From Mansonella perstans (Eukaryota; Nematoda; Chromadorea; Rhabditida; Onchocercidae), in NCBI GenBank assembly GCA_037074765.1, contig JBAMDO010000236.1, positions 18,254-82,253 of the forward strand: a stretch of DNA of 64,000 nucleotides, read 5' to 3'. A program made the position numbers and the translations under genes. Below are positions 36,950 through 49,167 of this stretch, in pieces. The stretch's first letter is position 1. Each line of letters begins with the position of its first letter. The notes under the pieces are model-generated. The model was not told the DNA's origin, searched no databases, and was given only the letters and a program-made list of their open reading frames with translations.

Positions 36950-38658
36950 ATGGATCGACAAGCTGGCTCATTCTCTGGATTTATTGTTGATATGGATAAG
37001 CAGCAACAACAGCTGTTATTGAATTCATTATCGCGTACGCAATATATCGTTGAACAATTACATAAAGCTATTCAGGATAATTCTAAATTGGCAAGTATTA
37101 TTTGTTCAAAAAAATTTTTCTTTTATTTCTTTATTCAATTTCATATTTCAATATTACATTTTTTTTAATGTTTCAACCTATAATACTTCATATTACTTTT
37201 AGAGTATGATAATAAAACAATGCCTTAATTATTCATTGCAAACTTTCTCTTTTGATAACAAATTGTATAAAGTCTAAAATGTCTTATTCAGGCATTGATT
37301 TTATTATCACTTTGTTAACTCAATTAGATTGCTTTATAATTACTAATTTGTATTAATTTTATTAATGTTAGAATATCGTGCAATCATTACAATTGCCCGA
37401 AAAGAAATTTCCATTATAAAATATTAAGTGTCTAAAGTTTCATTATCTCAGCTCGATAATTATTGTGCTGAAAGTGATTTGGATGGTATTTTATCAATGT
37501 ACGATAGTGATATCGAATTGATTGAACCACAAACACCGATATGTCGTGGAATTGGCGGTATATTCGTTTTAATTGCAAAAATGTTTAAGTGTTAGACTAA
37601 TTAGTTGCTTCTGGCACAACAATTACACTTAGATAATGATAACAAGTTGTTCCTGCAGAACATTTGCTTCATCGGTCGATAATAATAGATTAGAATGGAA
37701 AAAAAGCAAAAGTTGAACATAAATTTGTTAAATTTTCTGAATATTTTCCAGAGGGAATAGCTTATTTCGCACATGAATTAAATCATGCAATTGTCATAAA
37801 TATCAACTCTGTTTTTTAAATTTAGTATCCTTTCTTTTTGCTCCTTTTCTATTTTTTTTTTCTGCTCGGAATGAAGTCCTTGAATTTGATGAATCATTTT
37901 GTTCCATCCAAAGAATATTCGAAATTTTTGCAAAGATGATGTAAATTTTAACAGTTTGCAATAATTGATAACGCTTAACTTTTTTAATGAAATGATTAAA
38001 TTGTTTTGTTCGATTCAAGAAGTATTCGAAATTTAAATTATATTAAAATTTTTTGTATCGAAATAATGATATTCAGTAGTTCAGCTAAACTAGTGTCGCT
38101 TGACATTCAAAACCATCAGTAAAATTTATTGTATTTTAATTGGAAAATTGAACCTATTGTGGAAAAAATCAGATTATTACAGCTTTACAAATATACTATG
38201 AAACGATGAAAAAACTACGGTTACTACCACAGGAACGTTGTATCACCGAATTGCATACCTTAAGCCCATTTATCGTGTTGGAACGAGGCAAGTACAAAAT
38301 ACAAAAAAGTAAGAAGAATTTCACGGAAGGAAGGTAAAAAGCTTCTTTTTTGTTTGGTAGGAAAAAAAGGCAATGTGGATTGTTGTTAATAATTCCGGAA
38401 TCCGTTCTAGCTGCTCTTTTTATGTTCTCAATCAGAACTTTAGATATTTGCTAAGGAATCAGATGATATGAAATAAGTAGACAGAGGATTATTATCACAT
38501 TTCATTAAATGTACTCTAGCTTATTATCTCGTATCAATTTAAAAAGAAAAAAATTAAAGTTTATTTAATGGCACATAAATTATTTCAGATATTTTTCTCT
38601 ATGGATCAATAGGACTGACTGGAAAATTATGCAAGAATGTCGAGTTCTGTCCATTTGA
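36950..38658 (+). CDS. Small NTF2-like (SnoaL/DUF4440-type) protein
   Basis: Predicted 141-residue protein with the cone-shaped NTF2-like fold; the activity is unknown. Exons: 36950-37090, 37452-37557, 38183-38291 and 38589-38658, all in frame. The helix QYIVEQLHKAIQDNSKLLDN leads into NYCAESDLDGILSMYDSDIE, then LIEPQTPICRGIGALQIYYE, a middle stretch ending HTLSPFIVLERGKY, and the C-terminal strand LWINRTDWKIMQECRVLSI. This order (helix, D-hydrophobic-LSMYD-D strand, G-R-G turn, helix, G-K-Y strand, W-K-I strand) is that of SnoaL/DUF4440 proteins, which are usually 120-150 residues. Intron 1 seems to use a GC donor (TTG/GCAAGT). The alternative, GT at 37095 with a weak acceptor near 37437, also keeps frame and adds six residues. 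Upstream of 36950 the frame is open but lacks ATG. Confidence 0.65.
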
Positions 38659-40124
38659 ACTTTTACCATCTTGATATCTTATTAGATCGCCATTATGTTA
38701 AGCTTTTGTAGCTTTCAAAGCTTTTTATCCTGCTTTTTTCTTTTCTGCATATTACAATATTAATTTTCACGATAAAACTTTATGCATTTAATTTAAGCTA
38801 AAATTCATTTCATTTGTGTTCTAAATTTTTTTTTCTAAAAATTAAATTGAATTTATAGTTACATAAATAAGGAGAGAAGCGCATATGTATTTATTTTAAA
38901 CGAGCACATATGTCCTCATTTCGAACGGCAAATTTTTTGCATCAAAATTTAAACTAATTTAGCAAGCAATAATGAATGAGTATGGTTTTCTTTTTCTGAA
39001 TTATTGCAATGTTTTTAAAAAAACTATTATGGGCTCAAACTCAAATGAAAAGAATTCATGCTAATTGTGAAAAATATAATCTTTTAATCTTTTTAAATCA
39101 AATTTATTGTCGCCTTGTTTTTCTGGATATTTTATTCATTTATTTCAATTTGCATATTGTATTATATTGATATAAATTATTCATTGAATTCTATGATAGG
39201 GGAAGCAAAGGTAGGAAAGAAACTTTGTTATGATAACAATTTGGTAAAATTGGAGAAAAGAAAAAAAAAATTCTGGTCGATTCGTTTCAGTCATATTACA
39301 ATAGTGTCGCAGATTTGCAATAAATATTCGATAGATGAAATATATGATGTTTTTGAAAAATATTTGATCAATTGTTTTTCTCTGTAGATTCATCCGGTGT
39401 AATTAAATAAGGCCTTAATTTCGAAGTTTAATTTCTAAATCTAATTTTGAAATTCAATCATTTAATAATTATTTCAATAATAACAAATAATTTCAATAAA
39501 AAAATTATACAATTAAAAACAATGAGTGAGAAATAATCAAATGAAGCCATCATGTATGTTACTTTTAACAAGTCCTTTTAATTAATTGGCTCTTTTTTTT
39601 TTAATACAAAAGTTTGACTTTTAGTCATTCACTAGAATTTCTTTGTCACGATGAGTTGTATTACATTTTTTAATTAATTAATTATCACTGATTGCATTAG
39701 TGATAAGATATAAAGATAAGAGATTACAAAGGGTGCGCATTATGATAAGAAATCAAAAAGTAGGGATAAACAATCACATGCCAGCACTTCAAATTTATTA
39801 ATTTGCTTCATTTCACTGCAACGCTTCTTATCATTCAGCTTACTTTAACAGTAATGCATAGTGATATCTATGTATTAATGCATCTATCTCACTCTATTAT
39901 CATAGATTACAACGAATGATTCTTATACGTCCGAAGCAATCATTTCAATTTCAAGTATTTTTCCAAATTATTCCGTTGGGAATACAGAAAAATACGTGAG
40001 CCAATGTAACCTGGTCTATGTATACATGTATCCTAAATCCTAAAGGATTAGATTCAAGGTAAGAATTGAGGGTATTCTAGGTTTTTTTTATATATTCTAT
40101 TCTAGGTATTCTAGGCTACGCTCT

Positions 40125-40192
40125 ACGTGTGTGTGTGTCTGTGTCTGTGTGTGTGTGTGTCTGTGTCTGTATGTATGTATGTGTCTGTGTGC
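40125..40192. repeat. (TG)n microsatellite
   Basis: TG units interrupted by TCTG and ATG steps, about 68 bp. Confidence 0.9.
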
Positions 40193-40788
40193 GTCCAAAA
40201 ATGCGAATTGCCAATCCATCTATGAAAGTACATCATCTATGCATAATCACGGGGCTTACGACGTAATATATTTATAGCTTACGACGTAATCTATGACGGG
40301 AAATCTACGTCTAACTTTGAGAAATTTGCTCAAATTTAGTGGAAGAGGTTGAAGAGAAAATTGATGCAGTATAAACGTTAGCATGAATCTCCATTGCTCT
40401 TACATAATATAGAACTGACGTAATTATATAAAGGACGTGTGGGCGAATTTTGGGCTACAACATTGAAGAGATTCTTAGCGCGAAGCATCTAAATGTTACT
40501 CTGTGAGGTTTTGTTTTGAGCGGGATAGGATGAGTTGCTGATGTGGATTTGACCTCTGTTGTTGTTGATGATTCATTGTTTACTGTATAGTGAAATGTTA
40601 TCATTCTGTCAGGAATTATTTTGACATTTTCCAGGTCTCACGTTTGATAGGAACATTAGCAGTATATCGTCATCTAACATTGTTTTCATATGCACATTAG
40701 CATTTAAATTATATTCTACGTTTGTCTCAATTGATTTGTTTGAAATGATTTTGTGCATGTATGTGAGTGTATGTATATGAGTGCATGT

Positions 40789-40821
40789 GTTGTGTGTGTT
40801 TGTGTGTGTGTGTGTGTTTGT
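40789..40821. repeat. (TG)n microsatellite, second
   Basis: A further TG-rich tract about 600 bp downstream of the first. Confidence 0.85.
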
Positions 40822-42637
40822 GGGTACATATGTATGTTTTGATATATGTGTGATTATCGTTTGCATTCCAACAAATTTTAGGAGTCTTTTTCTTTTGACT
40901 TTATTTAGTAATAGTAGGCTAGGATTTCAAACCAGTGATTGTGATTGATTGAGTGGCTATTTGACCATTTGACCATTCGACCATTAAGGAAATATTTAAA
41001 ATATTACATATTTCATAGTGTAATCGTTTTCAAAATTCATTACGTGCGAAGAATTCATGTGTTACATAAATGTATTTTTAATGATGGGAATTCAGTATAG
41101 TGATTGAAATTAATTGAAGTAGTGGAAATATTTGACTTGTTGTTGCACCTAAATGAGAATTAATTCGAATTCATAGCATTATGATCATTTCAGTTATTCA
41201 GTTTTTGTTTTAAAATCCAATAAATTGAGGAAATAAAATGTTTCCATAATTGAGCCAAGCTAAATGACTAATTTCTTCTGAAAATGGGAGAGTTTAGTTT
41301 TGTATTGCTTTAGATTGTTCAAAAACAAACTAGTCATGTTCATTTGATCATTTTTGAAAACAGATTCAAATGAAATTTTGTATAAATGAGAAGCAAAGGT
41401 ATTGTTGCAAATTTTAATTATGCTTAATTTATTTGTTGTGTAAATGTTCCAGGTATCTCCATATGTGATGGGACTTATAATACAAATCAACTAGCAATTA
41501 TAACTACTCATGTTTCATAAATCGTTATTTTTTTTATTGATTATTTATTTTGTTTAGCTAATTAAATTGGTACTTCTGAAATCATTTAATTCGTACGCTT
41601 GTCAAAAAATAATTTCATAAAATAGTTCTTTATTGCAGAAAATATACCCTAAATCTAATGATTAAGTTAATACATTTAATCCCATGCTATTTTATATACA
41701 ATCTGTCATCGACTTAATATTTTAATTTGCAGTTAATTTTTAGAAATCATAACAGATAAAACTATGGAGTGATAATCAATGTAAAGTAAAAGAATGGAAG
41801 TTTTGCAAAACGAGAAAACTGTTATCATATACATTCACATCGTAATATTATATATTTTCTTTTGCAATAAACTTTCTTCCGCTCCATAAATTATCAGATG
41901 GATAGTGTTATACTTTGAAGAAAAGTGGAAAAAAATTTCAAAAAAGTGTAAATTTCCCGGGTTTCGTCAGAAATGTATTTCTGTTATAGGGAAACAGCGG
42001 AAGACCATTAATAATAGTAGCATTAATGATAAGTGAAAAACTAAAGTAGATTAGTTCGAGCAAATTATATTATTAGCTATAGTACCACTGCTTGTTAACT
42101 GCTTAATTTGGAAACTTTCACATTCACAGTTATTTCATTTAACAAACATAGTTTTTATCAAACTTTCCGATTTAATTTTTGTTCGACTTTTTTCATTATA
42201 GTTACTCATTTTTCGATTAGCTAGTGTGTATGTTGAGTAAAATCTTTCAAATGGGAAGTCGTTCTCTTCAAGTTTTTCTATTTTTATTACATTTGTAGAT
42301 GTTAATAAGTGCTAAAGTTTTAAAAAATGGAATTACTGAATTAAATTTATATCGTCTGTAGGATATTTTTGCATCTATAAGATCTGATATGAGTAAGTCA
42401 TCATCGTAATATAATAACGATAGTACAGTTTGTTCCTGTGCAAATAAGGAATTATGTTTTTGAATTTTTTTCTTTTGTGTATAACTTGTTTCCTCTTCAG
42501 TTCGCTAAAAAAAGAAAGAATTATGAATGATTTGATCAGTGTCTTTGTTTGGTTGTGAATTGTTCCGGACAATTCATGTGTAATTTCATATAATTTCAGG
42601 GTATAATTGATTAGGAATTTCATTTACCGAAAATTGA

Positions 42638-42642
42638 ATCAG
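42638..42642 (+). promoter_or_regulatory. Likely spliced-leader acceptor before VAP ATG
   Basis: ATCAG ends two bases before the ATG at 42645. The placement fits trans-splicing of a nematode spliced leader. Confidence 0.45.
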
Positions 42643-42644
42643 AA

Positions 42645-45224
42645 ATGTCGAGAGCCTTGCAAGTGCTCACAATTGAGCCTTCGCATGAACTTATCTTTAA
42701 AGGTTCTATTTTCATTTACTGATTTTATTTAATATATGACGTAGTATGGCGCAGTGTAAACGAATGCACTCGAAGTTGCAATCCATTAGCTGAATAGACA
42801 GCGTTTAGTAAAGCTTTGATGACGTTAAAATTGAGCTTATATTTAGCGGTAGGTCTATCAGATTAATTAGCGGTGATGTCAGAATATTATTTTGACAAGC
42901 TCCACAAGACTAAAAAGGAGCTATATATTGTAAATGCTGGCTTCGTTTGGATTTCATTTAGTTTTATCGTATTTTGCTGAGTATTATAATAGCTTTGGAT
43001 CGAAAATCGAAAAAAGGCAAGAAGTTAAACGAAAATAATATGCTTATATTTTGCTTTTTGAGGTCCTTTCAATGATGTGGTGACTTGTCAAATGAGGTTA
43101 ACGAACCCTACAGAACGTCAGGTTTGCTTTAAGGTACGTGAATTTCGTTCGTAACTTAGATGCATACATGGAATTTCTTTCATGTTTTTAATAGAATTTT
43201 TGAATATATTCTTTTGCTTCTTACTCAGGTCTGTTAGCGATATTCTACCATAATTATTTTGTTGCATAAGATACTTGGACTAATAGTACATTTTATTAAT
43301 GTTGCATATTGTTAAGCGTTGAAACATTTTTTTTTTTGATAGAAAAGGAAAGTGCATTCATGAGATATTTTCGCCAAAATAAGGCAGTACATTGCTTCGA
43401 AAGTGCTGGAAAGCAGTCCTTTGTTTCTTAAAATATTAGAGATTTTTTGGATTAAGGATCGATTTGAAATTCTGTTTAATTGTTTAGGTCAAAACAACAG
43501 CTCCGAAACAGTACTGTGTCCGTCCGAACTCTGGTATTCTCAGTCCAGGAGAAACGTGTAATGTGGCAGTTATGCTTCAGCCGTTTGATGCATCAAGTAA
43601 TGTAGAAATGGAGCATACAAAGCATAAATTCATGGTACAAAGCGTTTATGCTCCAGCAGGCGATTTCTCGTTAGGTACATGCTTAAATGTTTTTTTTGTT
43701 GACAGAATTTTTCATTATCTATCTTCCGATGAACTGATTGTAGTTCCCACTGAAAGCATTCGTTAGTAGTCCGGATATATTTTAAAAATCTTGACGGAAT
43801 CAGATTTAAGTAACGAGGATTTTAGTCTGCAGTTTCTGTTTTTCTGTCCTTTTTACCTTTGAATCATTCCGTTCGGAATTATATTGTCATGGTTGCTGTA
43901 GTGGCTCACGGAGGCAGTGGAAGTTAAACATTATGAGTTCAGTTCCGTTGAAGCGCAATGATTTGGCTTTGTGATTAATGTCTGAGGCGGACTAGCCAGC
44001 CTCGTCTGAATAAGACGGAACCCAAGGTATGGTTGTCCATCGCAGGATCGAAGCTTTAGTCACTGTATGAGCGCTTCATCTCGTGGTCTTTGCAGACTTT
44101 AAGAAAAAGCAGGTGTCTGGTTGGTCTTGTTCCGGAACTATCTATGAAATGGTTGGATTTTGGTAAGGATAGGTTAACTCATAATTTTGATTTGCTTGAT
44201 TTCACTAATAGTGTTTGAGAAAATACAGATAATATCTGGAAAAATGCACAACCCTCGGAACTTATGGATTCAAAGTTGCGGGTGCTATTTGAGCATCCTC
44301 CTGCTTCGGAATACAGCGGAGACAAGACACCTCCTCGAGTACCCTTGGAATCAAAACCTTCACTTGGTGGATATGCTGCTGCGGTAATGTTTATTGCTAG
44401 ATTTTAAAAAATTAAATTTATGAAGTATGGAAGTAATTGTGCTTTCTACTATATTGCTGCAATATTCTTTTTTTTCATTTTTAAATATATCCTCCTCATT
44501 ATTTGTTCAAATAATAAATGCATATATACTAGAATGATTCAGAATATGGATGTGGAAGTGCGACGTGTTATTGAAGAGAAAAATAAAATGGAAGCTGCGA
44601 AAGCAAGTTTGGAAAGAGATAATAATTCCCTTAAGGTTAGCAAAATAAATTTCGAGTTTTTGTGTTCTCGATATTTGCTTCATTTGTTTAATTTTCTGTC
44701 CACATTTTGTGATGATTAGAATCAGGTTGCTAAGCTTTCTTTAAAAAAAATCATGGTTTCCATCTCAGCTGCAATTTTTATTATAGGCTCGGCTTGCAGC
44801 ACTTGAGGCAATTCCTCAAGTCACGGGTAATCAAATGTCAGAAAATGGAATCACAGTTCTTCAAGTGAGTTGTTATGTTGTTTAGTATATATGCAAATGC
44901 TGTTTGTTTGTTCGAATTTTCCAACCATTTGCTAGCACCGCAAAAATTTCTAGTTCTTCTACGTGTCTAAATTAAATATTATGAAGATCCCGGCGGAATG
45001 TAATGGTTTTTGATTGTTGCCATTGAATTCCTCTAGTTAATCCAGCCTATATGTTTTTTTAGTACATAGTCACCCTAGGAATCAGAATTAGTCTTGCACA
45101 TTATCCCTTCTACTTTTCAGTTTATATTAAAAGCTAACAATCTGCATTAAATTATTATCTTCAGACGGTGCTGATTGCATTTGCTGCCCTGATGTTTGGA
45201 CTCATCTTTGGCAAACTATTCTGA
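42645..45224 (+). CDS. vpr-1: VAP (VAMP-associated protein), MSP domain, tail-anchored
   Basis: ER membrane protein that binds FFAT motifs of lipid-transfer and other proteins at membrane contact sites; C. elegans orthologue VPR-1. Seven exons: 42645-42702, 43063-43133, 43488-43674, 44229-44383, 44543-44635, 44787-44864 and 45165-45224, giving 233 residues in frame. The MSP domain covers about 8-125: [40 protein letters not shown] (the FFAT-binding surface), [32 protein letters not shown] and [13 protein letters not shown] coiled coil follows ([20 protein letters not shown]). A C-terminal membrane anchor with a GxxxG-like pattern ends the protein ([15 protein letters not shown]). The exon 5 acceptor was placed at ATTCAG (44542) because the upstream TACTAG gives a stop. 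Introns 1-3 are long; intron 3 contains a GC-richer island. Confidence 0.95.
43880..44110. other. GC-richer island inside VAP intron 3
   Basis: This 230-bp stretch is clearly less AT-rich than the introns around it and includes GAGGCGGACTAGCCAGCCTC and GAGCGCTTCATCTCGTGG. GAGGC and GCCTC at the ends of the first block can pair over a 10-base loop. It has no long ORF. It may be a dispersed repeat, an intronic ncRNA or a conserved regulatory element. Confidence 0.35.
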
Positions 45225-46990
45225 GCTGAGACGTACTTGTTGCTGTTTTCCCAATATTTGCTAATATGATAAAAATGGATACAAATATTCATCTCAGTAG
45301 GGAAACTTAAAAAGATAGCATGATGTGGATCCATTTCAACTGCAAATAATTATATATATTTATTTTTTGTTATCTAGTTATGAGTTACTTTCTTTACTTT
45401 CCTTCATTATGCGTTCTTGAAACATAGTCGGGGTTGCAATAAATTTCAATGAACCCTCAATTTATTATTTTCTCATGTTTTCCGTTTTTCCTCTTGAAAA
45501 TAGAAGCAACATTTTACCAGCAATATGCGTGGTAAAACATTGTTTCTGCTTATATGTCGGATTTTAATGTGAATGTGGGACGGAAATATCAAGGAGGGAA
45601 AGAGTGTGGGTAGAGTAAATTTACTTCTTTGATTGCCCAATTCTCAATAAGCTGATGTTCATTGTTGGTGATGTTGCAGAGACGTCACCATACCTCGAGC
45701 GCAAATATTTTGTCTTCTTATCCTCTTTAATTTGAAACTGGGAGGAATTGATTTAAAATATAGGAAAAGCTAAATTATTTAATTGCCGTTATTATTTAAG
45801 GTATCAGTAGCTAAACTGTGAAGGCGATATTTCATTTATGAGGTTATAGTGAAATTTTTTTTAAAGAAATGAAAGCAACCGAATATTTATGCCTTTCTTA
45901 AGATATAAACAGCGTAAGTGTTTAATATTATCTTTTAAGAATTGAAATCGAATACCTATAAATTTTTTTAAAGGTGAATATCCCTTATCAATTATATTTA
46001 TTGGAAAGGTATCGAATGAAAACTATCGGTGATCATTTCGCATAGGACTGTTTCAATCATTTACTTCTCAACTTCAACTGTATTTTAATTTTTCCTGATG
46101 TTCTATGGTTTAATATTGAAATATTGAAATGTTATCATTTTTTCCTACTAGGATTACGATTTTTTTTTCTTTTGTTTTGGATAACTTTTACAATAGCGCA
46201 CGTTCATTCGTTGTCAGATGTATTTATGTACTTAATGAACTTCGTTTTTCTTATTTAAATAATTAAAATCTGCAAAATGGAATGAATACCATTTTGTTTA
46301 TTCCCACTATTAATATTCTCTAACCACTGAACCAATCTTTTGTTTTTTTTTCAGTAAATCTTTTGTGCGTTTTTTCGGTGAAATAAACATAGTCTTTATC
46401 TTTTTGATTTTTATTTTATGATCTTGCATTACGATTGTGATTTTTTTTTCTTTCATTCATCGAATTGCTTCAAATGGGATTGGGTTGAGCTTGTCAACTT
46501 TGTTAGATAACGGTGTATATCAAATTTATAATTCGAGCTTAAATTAATACCTTCCGCAGGTTTTACATTATGCATTGTTTATAGCAAATATGGTTTCTGC
46601 TTTTGATATGGAATTTGCGGGTTAACAGGATATTTTCTGTTTAATGACAGATTTACATTGCAGTGTTTTAGGATTTTTTATCAGGTTTACAACTTTTTCC
46701 TTCAGTGGAATACAGGATACGTTATACAGTTTCAAATGTTTGAAACTGTAACTTACCACGAAGTAATTGGTAAGTATACATTTTAATTTATTTTCTGTGC
46801 ATTTTTGTTTAATTCTTTTCTAAATAAAATATTACTTCCTAAATTTTTGTGTTAAAGGCGGAAGATAAAACAGGTGTTGACGACCACCTGCATCTTCTAA
46901 CTTTATCAATTCAAATGCCTGTTTCTCGCACTGATTAGCGAATAATCATTTAAAAATTTTCAAGCAAAATCCATTTTTCTGTTGCTGATT
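45225..46990. other. Intergenic region with two possible short exons
   Basis: This holds the VAP 3' flank. Two stretches look exon-like on the plus strand. One follows TTCCGCAG at about 46560 and reads VLHYALFIANMVSAFDMEFA before a GTTAAC donor. The other follows TATCAG at about 46685. I could not join them in phase to the gene at 47002, so they may be an alternative 5' end of it or chance. Confidence 0.25.
45439..45444 (+). terminator. Likely VAP poly(A) signal
   Basis: AATAAA about 215 bp past the VAP stop, in a T-rich context. Confidence 0.5.
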
Positions 46991-46997
46991 TATTTAG
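46991..46997 (+). promoter_or_regulatory. Likely spliced-leader acceptor before the gene at 47002
   Basis: TATTTAG ends four bases before the ATG at 47002, in the position expected of a trans-splice site. Confidence 0.4.
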
Positions 46998-47001
46998 GTC
47001 G

Positions 47002-48324
47002 ATGGATTTTCACGAATTAATTGTACGTTATGCATTGAGGTGCAATTACGTTAATATTGCTCGACTGTTGATATCATCGCTTACTGGTGAAATGCATCTT
47101 GAATTTGCATTTTTCATTATGAAACATATCATTAGTCATCGGAGATATACTAGTTATTCAATTGTCCGGGAATTAGCAAAACAGTTGACAACTTATGAAC
47201 TTCCATCAAGAAATCAAGAATGTAATGCACACAGAATTGAACGAGCTGTTGCATACATTGTTCGTAAATTATGCAATTTTCGTACGTTTTATCTTATATT
47301 TAGATGATAAATATCATATTATAAAGAGGAAAATAAATTTAGGTAAGTATAATATTTGAGTATGGTAGTTTTGCTTAAGAATACAAATTACAAGATTTAA
47401 GTTTGTAATTTTTATTTTGTTTATGATTTATGCGTACCTCTAAAGATATTTACTTAGACATTGGGAGATTGCTTTTAAATCAGCGTGAGTTTTTCGAAAT
47501 TTTATTCTGAACATTCTAGGTGCTGATGAATGATCTCATTGCCACAAAGGATAATCCTCGAAGAAGGGCTGATTTTATTTCCACAATTAATGAATTTTTG
47601 CCTAGTACTGGAAAATTTAAGGTCAATTTTTAACTCTTTCATTTGACAAAATTTTGCAAGATTTCAGTACTTCCATATCATTCCTAAACTTAGCTCCTTT
47701 TTTTGTTCATGAACATAGAATTTCGGCATTGTGTTATTGTAATAATTGAAAACAATTCGTAAAATTCAGTGACCTTACTAGCAAAAATTCCAAAATTTAA
47801 AAATAATCGAATATTTCATTCTTTACAGTGTTTTAAAATCGAAGATTCCTTTGAAACTGTCAATATAGGTTACAAACTTCCCCTCAAACTTAGATTCGCT
47901 ATAATTGATTTTGCTAATATACAGTTTTTTTTTTTAGGAACTTGACGCTGAAATTAAGAAAAGTCGTATAGGTCTTCTTGCAATCACGATGAAGGAACAT
48001 CGAATTAGCTGGTTACAACGTGAATTTGATAAACGAGCTGAAAAGATATCCGCACAAATTGATAAACATTTGGATATTTTACGAACGGATTTGTTACCAC
48101 CACTGGAAGAATTTAGGCTAGAAAAGTGGGCACAAAGTAGTATTCCTGAGCAAGTTGTTCTGGCGGATATTGTCGCATCTAATGGTCTTTGTGAGGAAAG
48201 CTTACTGCAGTATTTCGAGCTTCTTCAGAATACACCCAATCTTAGCATTGATTTCTTCCATGCTTGTTCCAGTGATCTGTTTGTGGATGGACAGGAAGTG
48301 CTGAAGTGTGTGGTTATTGATTGA
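47002..48324 (+). CDS. Unrecognised helical protein
   Basis: I do not recognise the family. Exon pieces: from 47002 to about 47259-47281, then 47520-47621 and 47938-48324. The last two join in frame (GKFK/ELDAEIKKSR). The first begins MDFHELIVRYALRCNYVNIA and includes LELA-type helices and KHIISHRRYTSYSIVRELAK. The C-terminal exon reads KEHRISWLQREFDKRAEKIS, then IDKHLDILRTDLLPPLEEF and ends VLKCVVID. The sequence is mostly predicted helix with charged faces, without signal peptide or membrane segments. The first junction is unsettled. The best donor, GTACGT at 47282, leaves phase 1, which meets a stop in exon 2. A weaker GTTCGT at 47260 keeps frame and gives 248 residues. Start choice rests on the nearby acceptor. 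Coding status of the last two exons is strong; the complete model is moderate. Confidence 0.6.
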
Positions 48325-49167
48325 ATACATGAAGATATGTTAAGATAAATGATATCATCCTGTAAATAGACATTTATTGTCTTTTTGTTGTTTTAAGAGA
48401 ATGGATACCGAAAAATAAATAATTAATTTTATTTTGCAGGCTATTGCTTGTGGCAGAGTATTTTATTATTGAAATATTAAGTTTGATTTTGGTTTTAGTT
48501 GCATTAAGATAGTATTATTTATGCTTAGTTTATTTGATGGGATGGTTTTTCATTTGTTTTCATTTTTCTTATTCATTATTTCGGGGATATCGCCATGTTG
48601 ATATTTTGGTTGTTTTTTTTTTTTTTTTTTGTGTAATTCTTTTTAATTGTTAAATTTGGTAATGTTAGTATAAGTTTTTTATTATTTTTAATTTTCAATT
48701 AAAAGATTTGATATTATAAATAGGTTATTTTCAGTCGGTATAGTTAGGTTGTTTTTAATATCAAATTTTTGAAGTATTCTCGTCATAATTTATGTCTAAG
48801 TCTAATCAATTAGACTTAGATACAAATTATGTCTAAATCTAATCAGAACCTCTTTTATTGGTTTGTATTTTTGTTAAAGATATGAGTGGAGATTTCAAGG
48901 TTCTGATTTGAACTGCAACATTGATGCAACACAATCAAAATCAGTTGTAACTCATAGACGTACATATTAAATTATACTAGATCAAGAAAACAAAAACCTA
49001 AGTACCCCTAGCATAGGTTACCATAAAAGATTTTCAACGAAAACTGGGGAACAATATAAAAATCGCAAAACAAAATAAGCAGAGATTTTCAATCTCGAAA
49101 TCTTAAAGAAAGTACCTCGTGAACAATTAATGGAAAATTCCAATCAATGAAGGAAAACAACAAACTG
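48325..49167. other. Convergent 3' gap, gene at 47002 to PIGO
   Basis: About 840 bp between the stops of convergent genes, with a T run at 48615-48631 and a short inverted match around 48793-48842 (GTCTAAGTCTAATCA against its near reverse). Both 3' UTRs should lie here. No gene is seen. Confidence 0.45.

Larger units (their letters stand above)
38659..42637. other. Gene-free 4 kb upstream of VAP
   Basis: AT-rich DNA with TG microsatellites at 40125-40192 and 40789-40821 and a direct repeat GCTTACGACGTAAT at about 40253 and 40277. A 90-codon frame at 39115-39387 lacks an ATG start and looks like chance. No gene is supported. Confidence 0.5.

Noticed and set aside
37752..37794. Possible extra exon of the NTF2-like gene (reads GIAYFAHELNHAI)
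   Set aside because: Its donor is poor, and exon 2 joins exon 3 directly to give the expected GRG-A-I-type turn and helix.
39115..39387. 90-codon plus-strand frame
   Set aside because: Starts at TTG, is rich in Ile/Tyr/Lys as AT-rich DNA dictates, and has no family.
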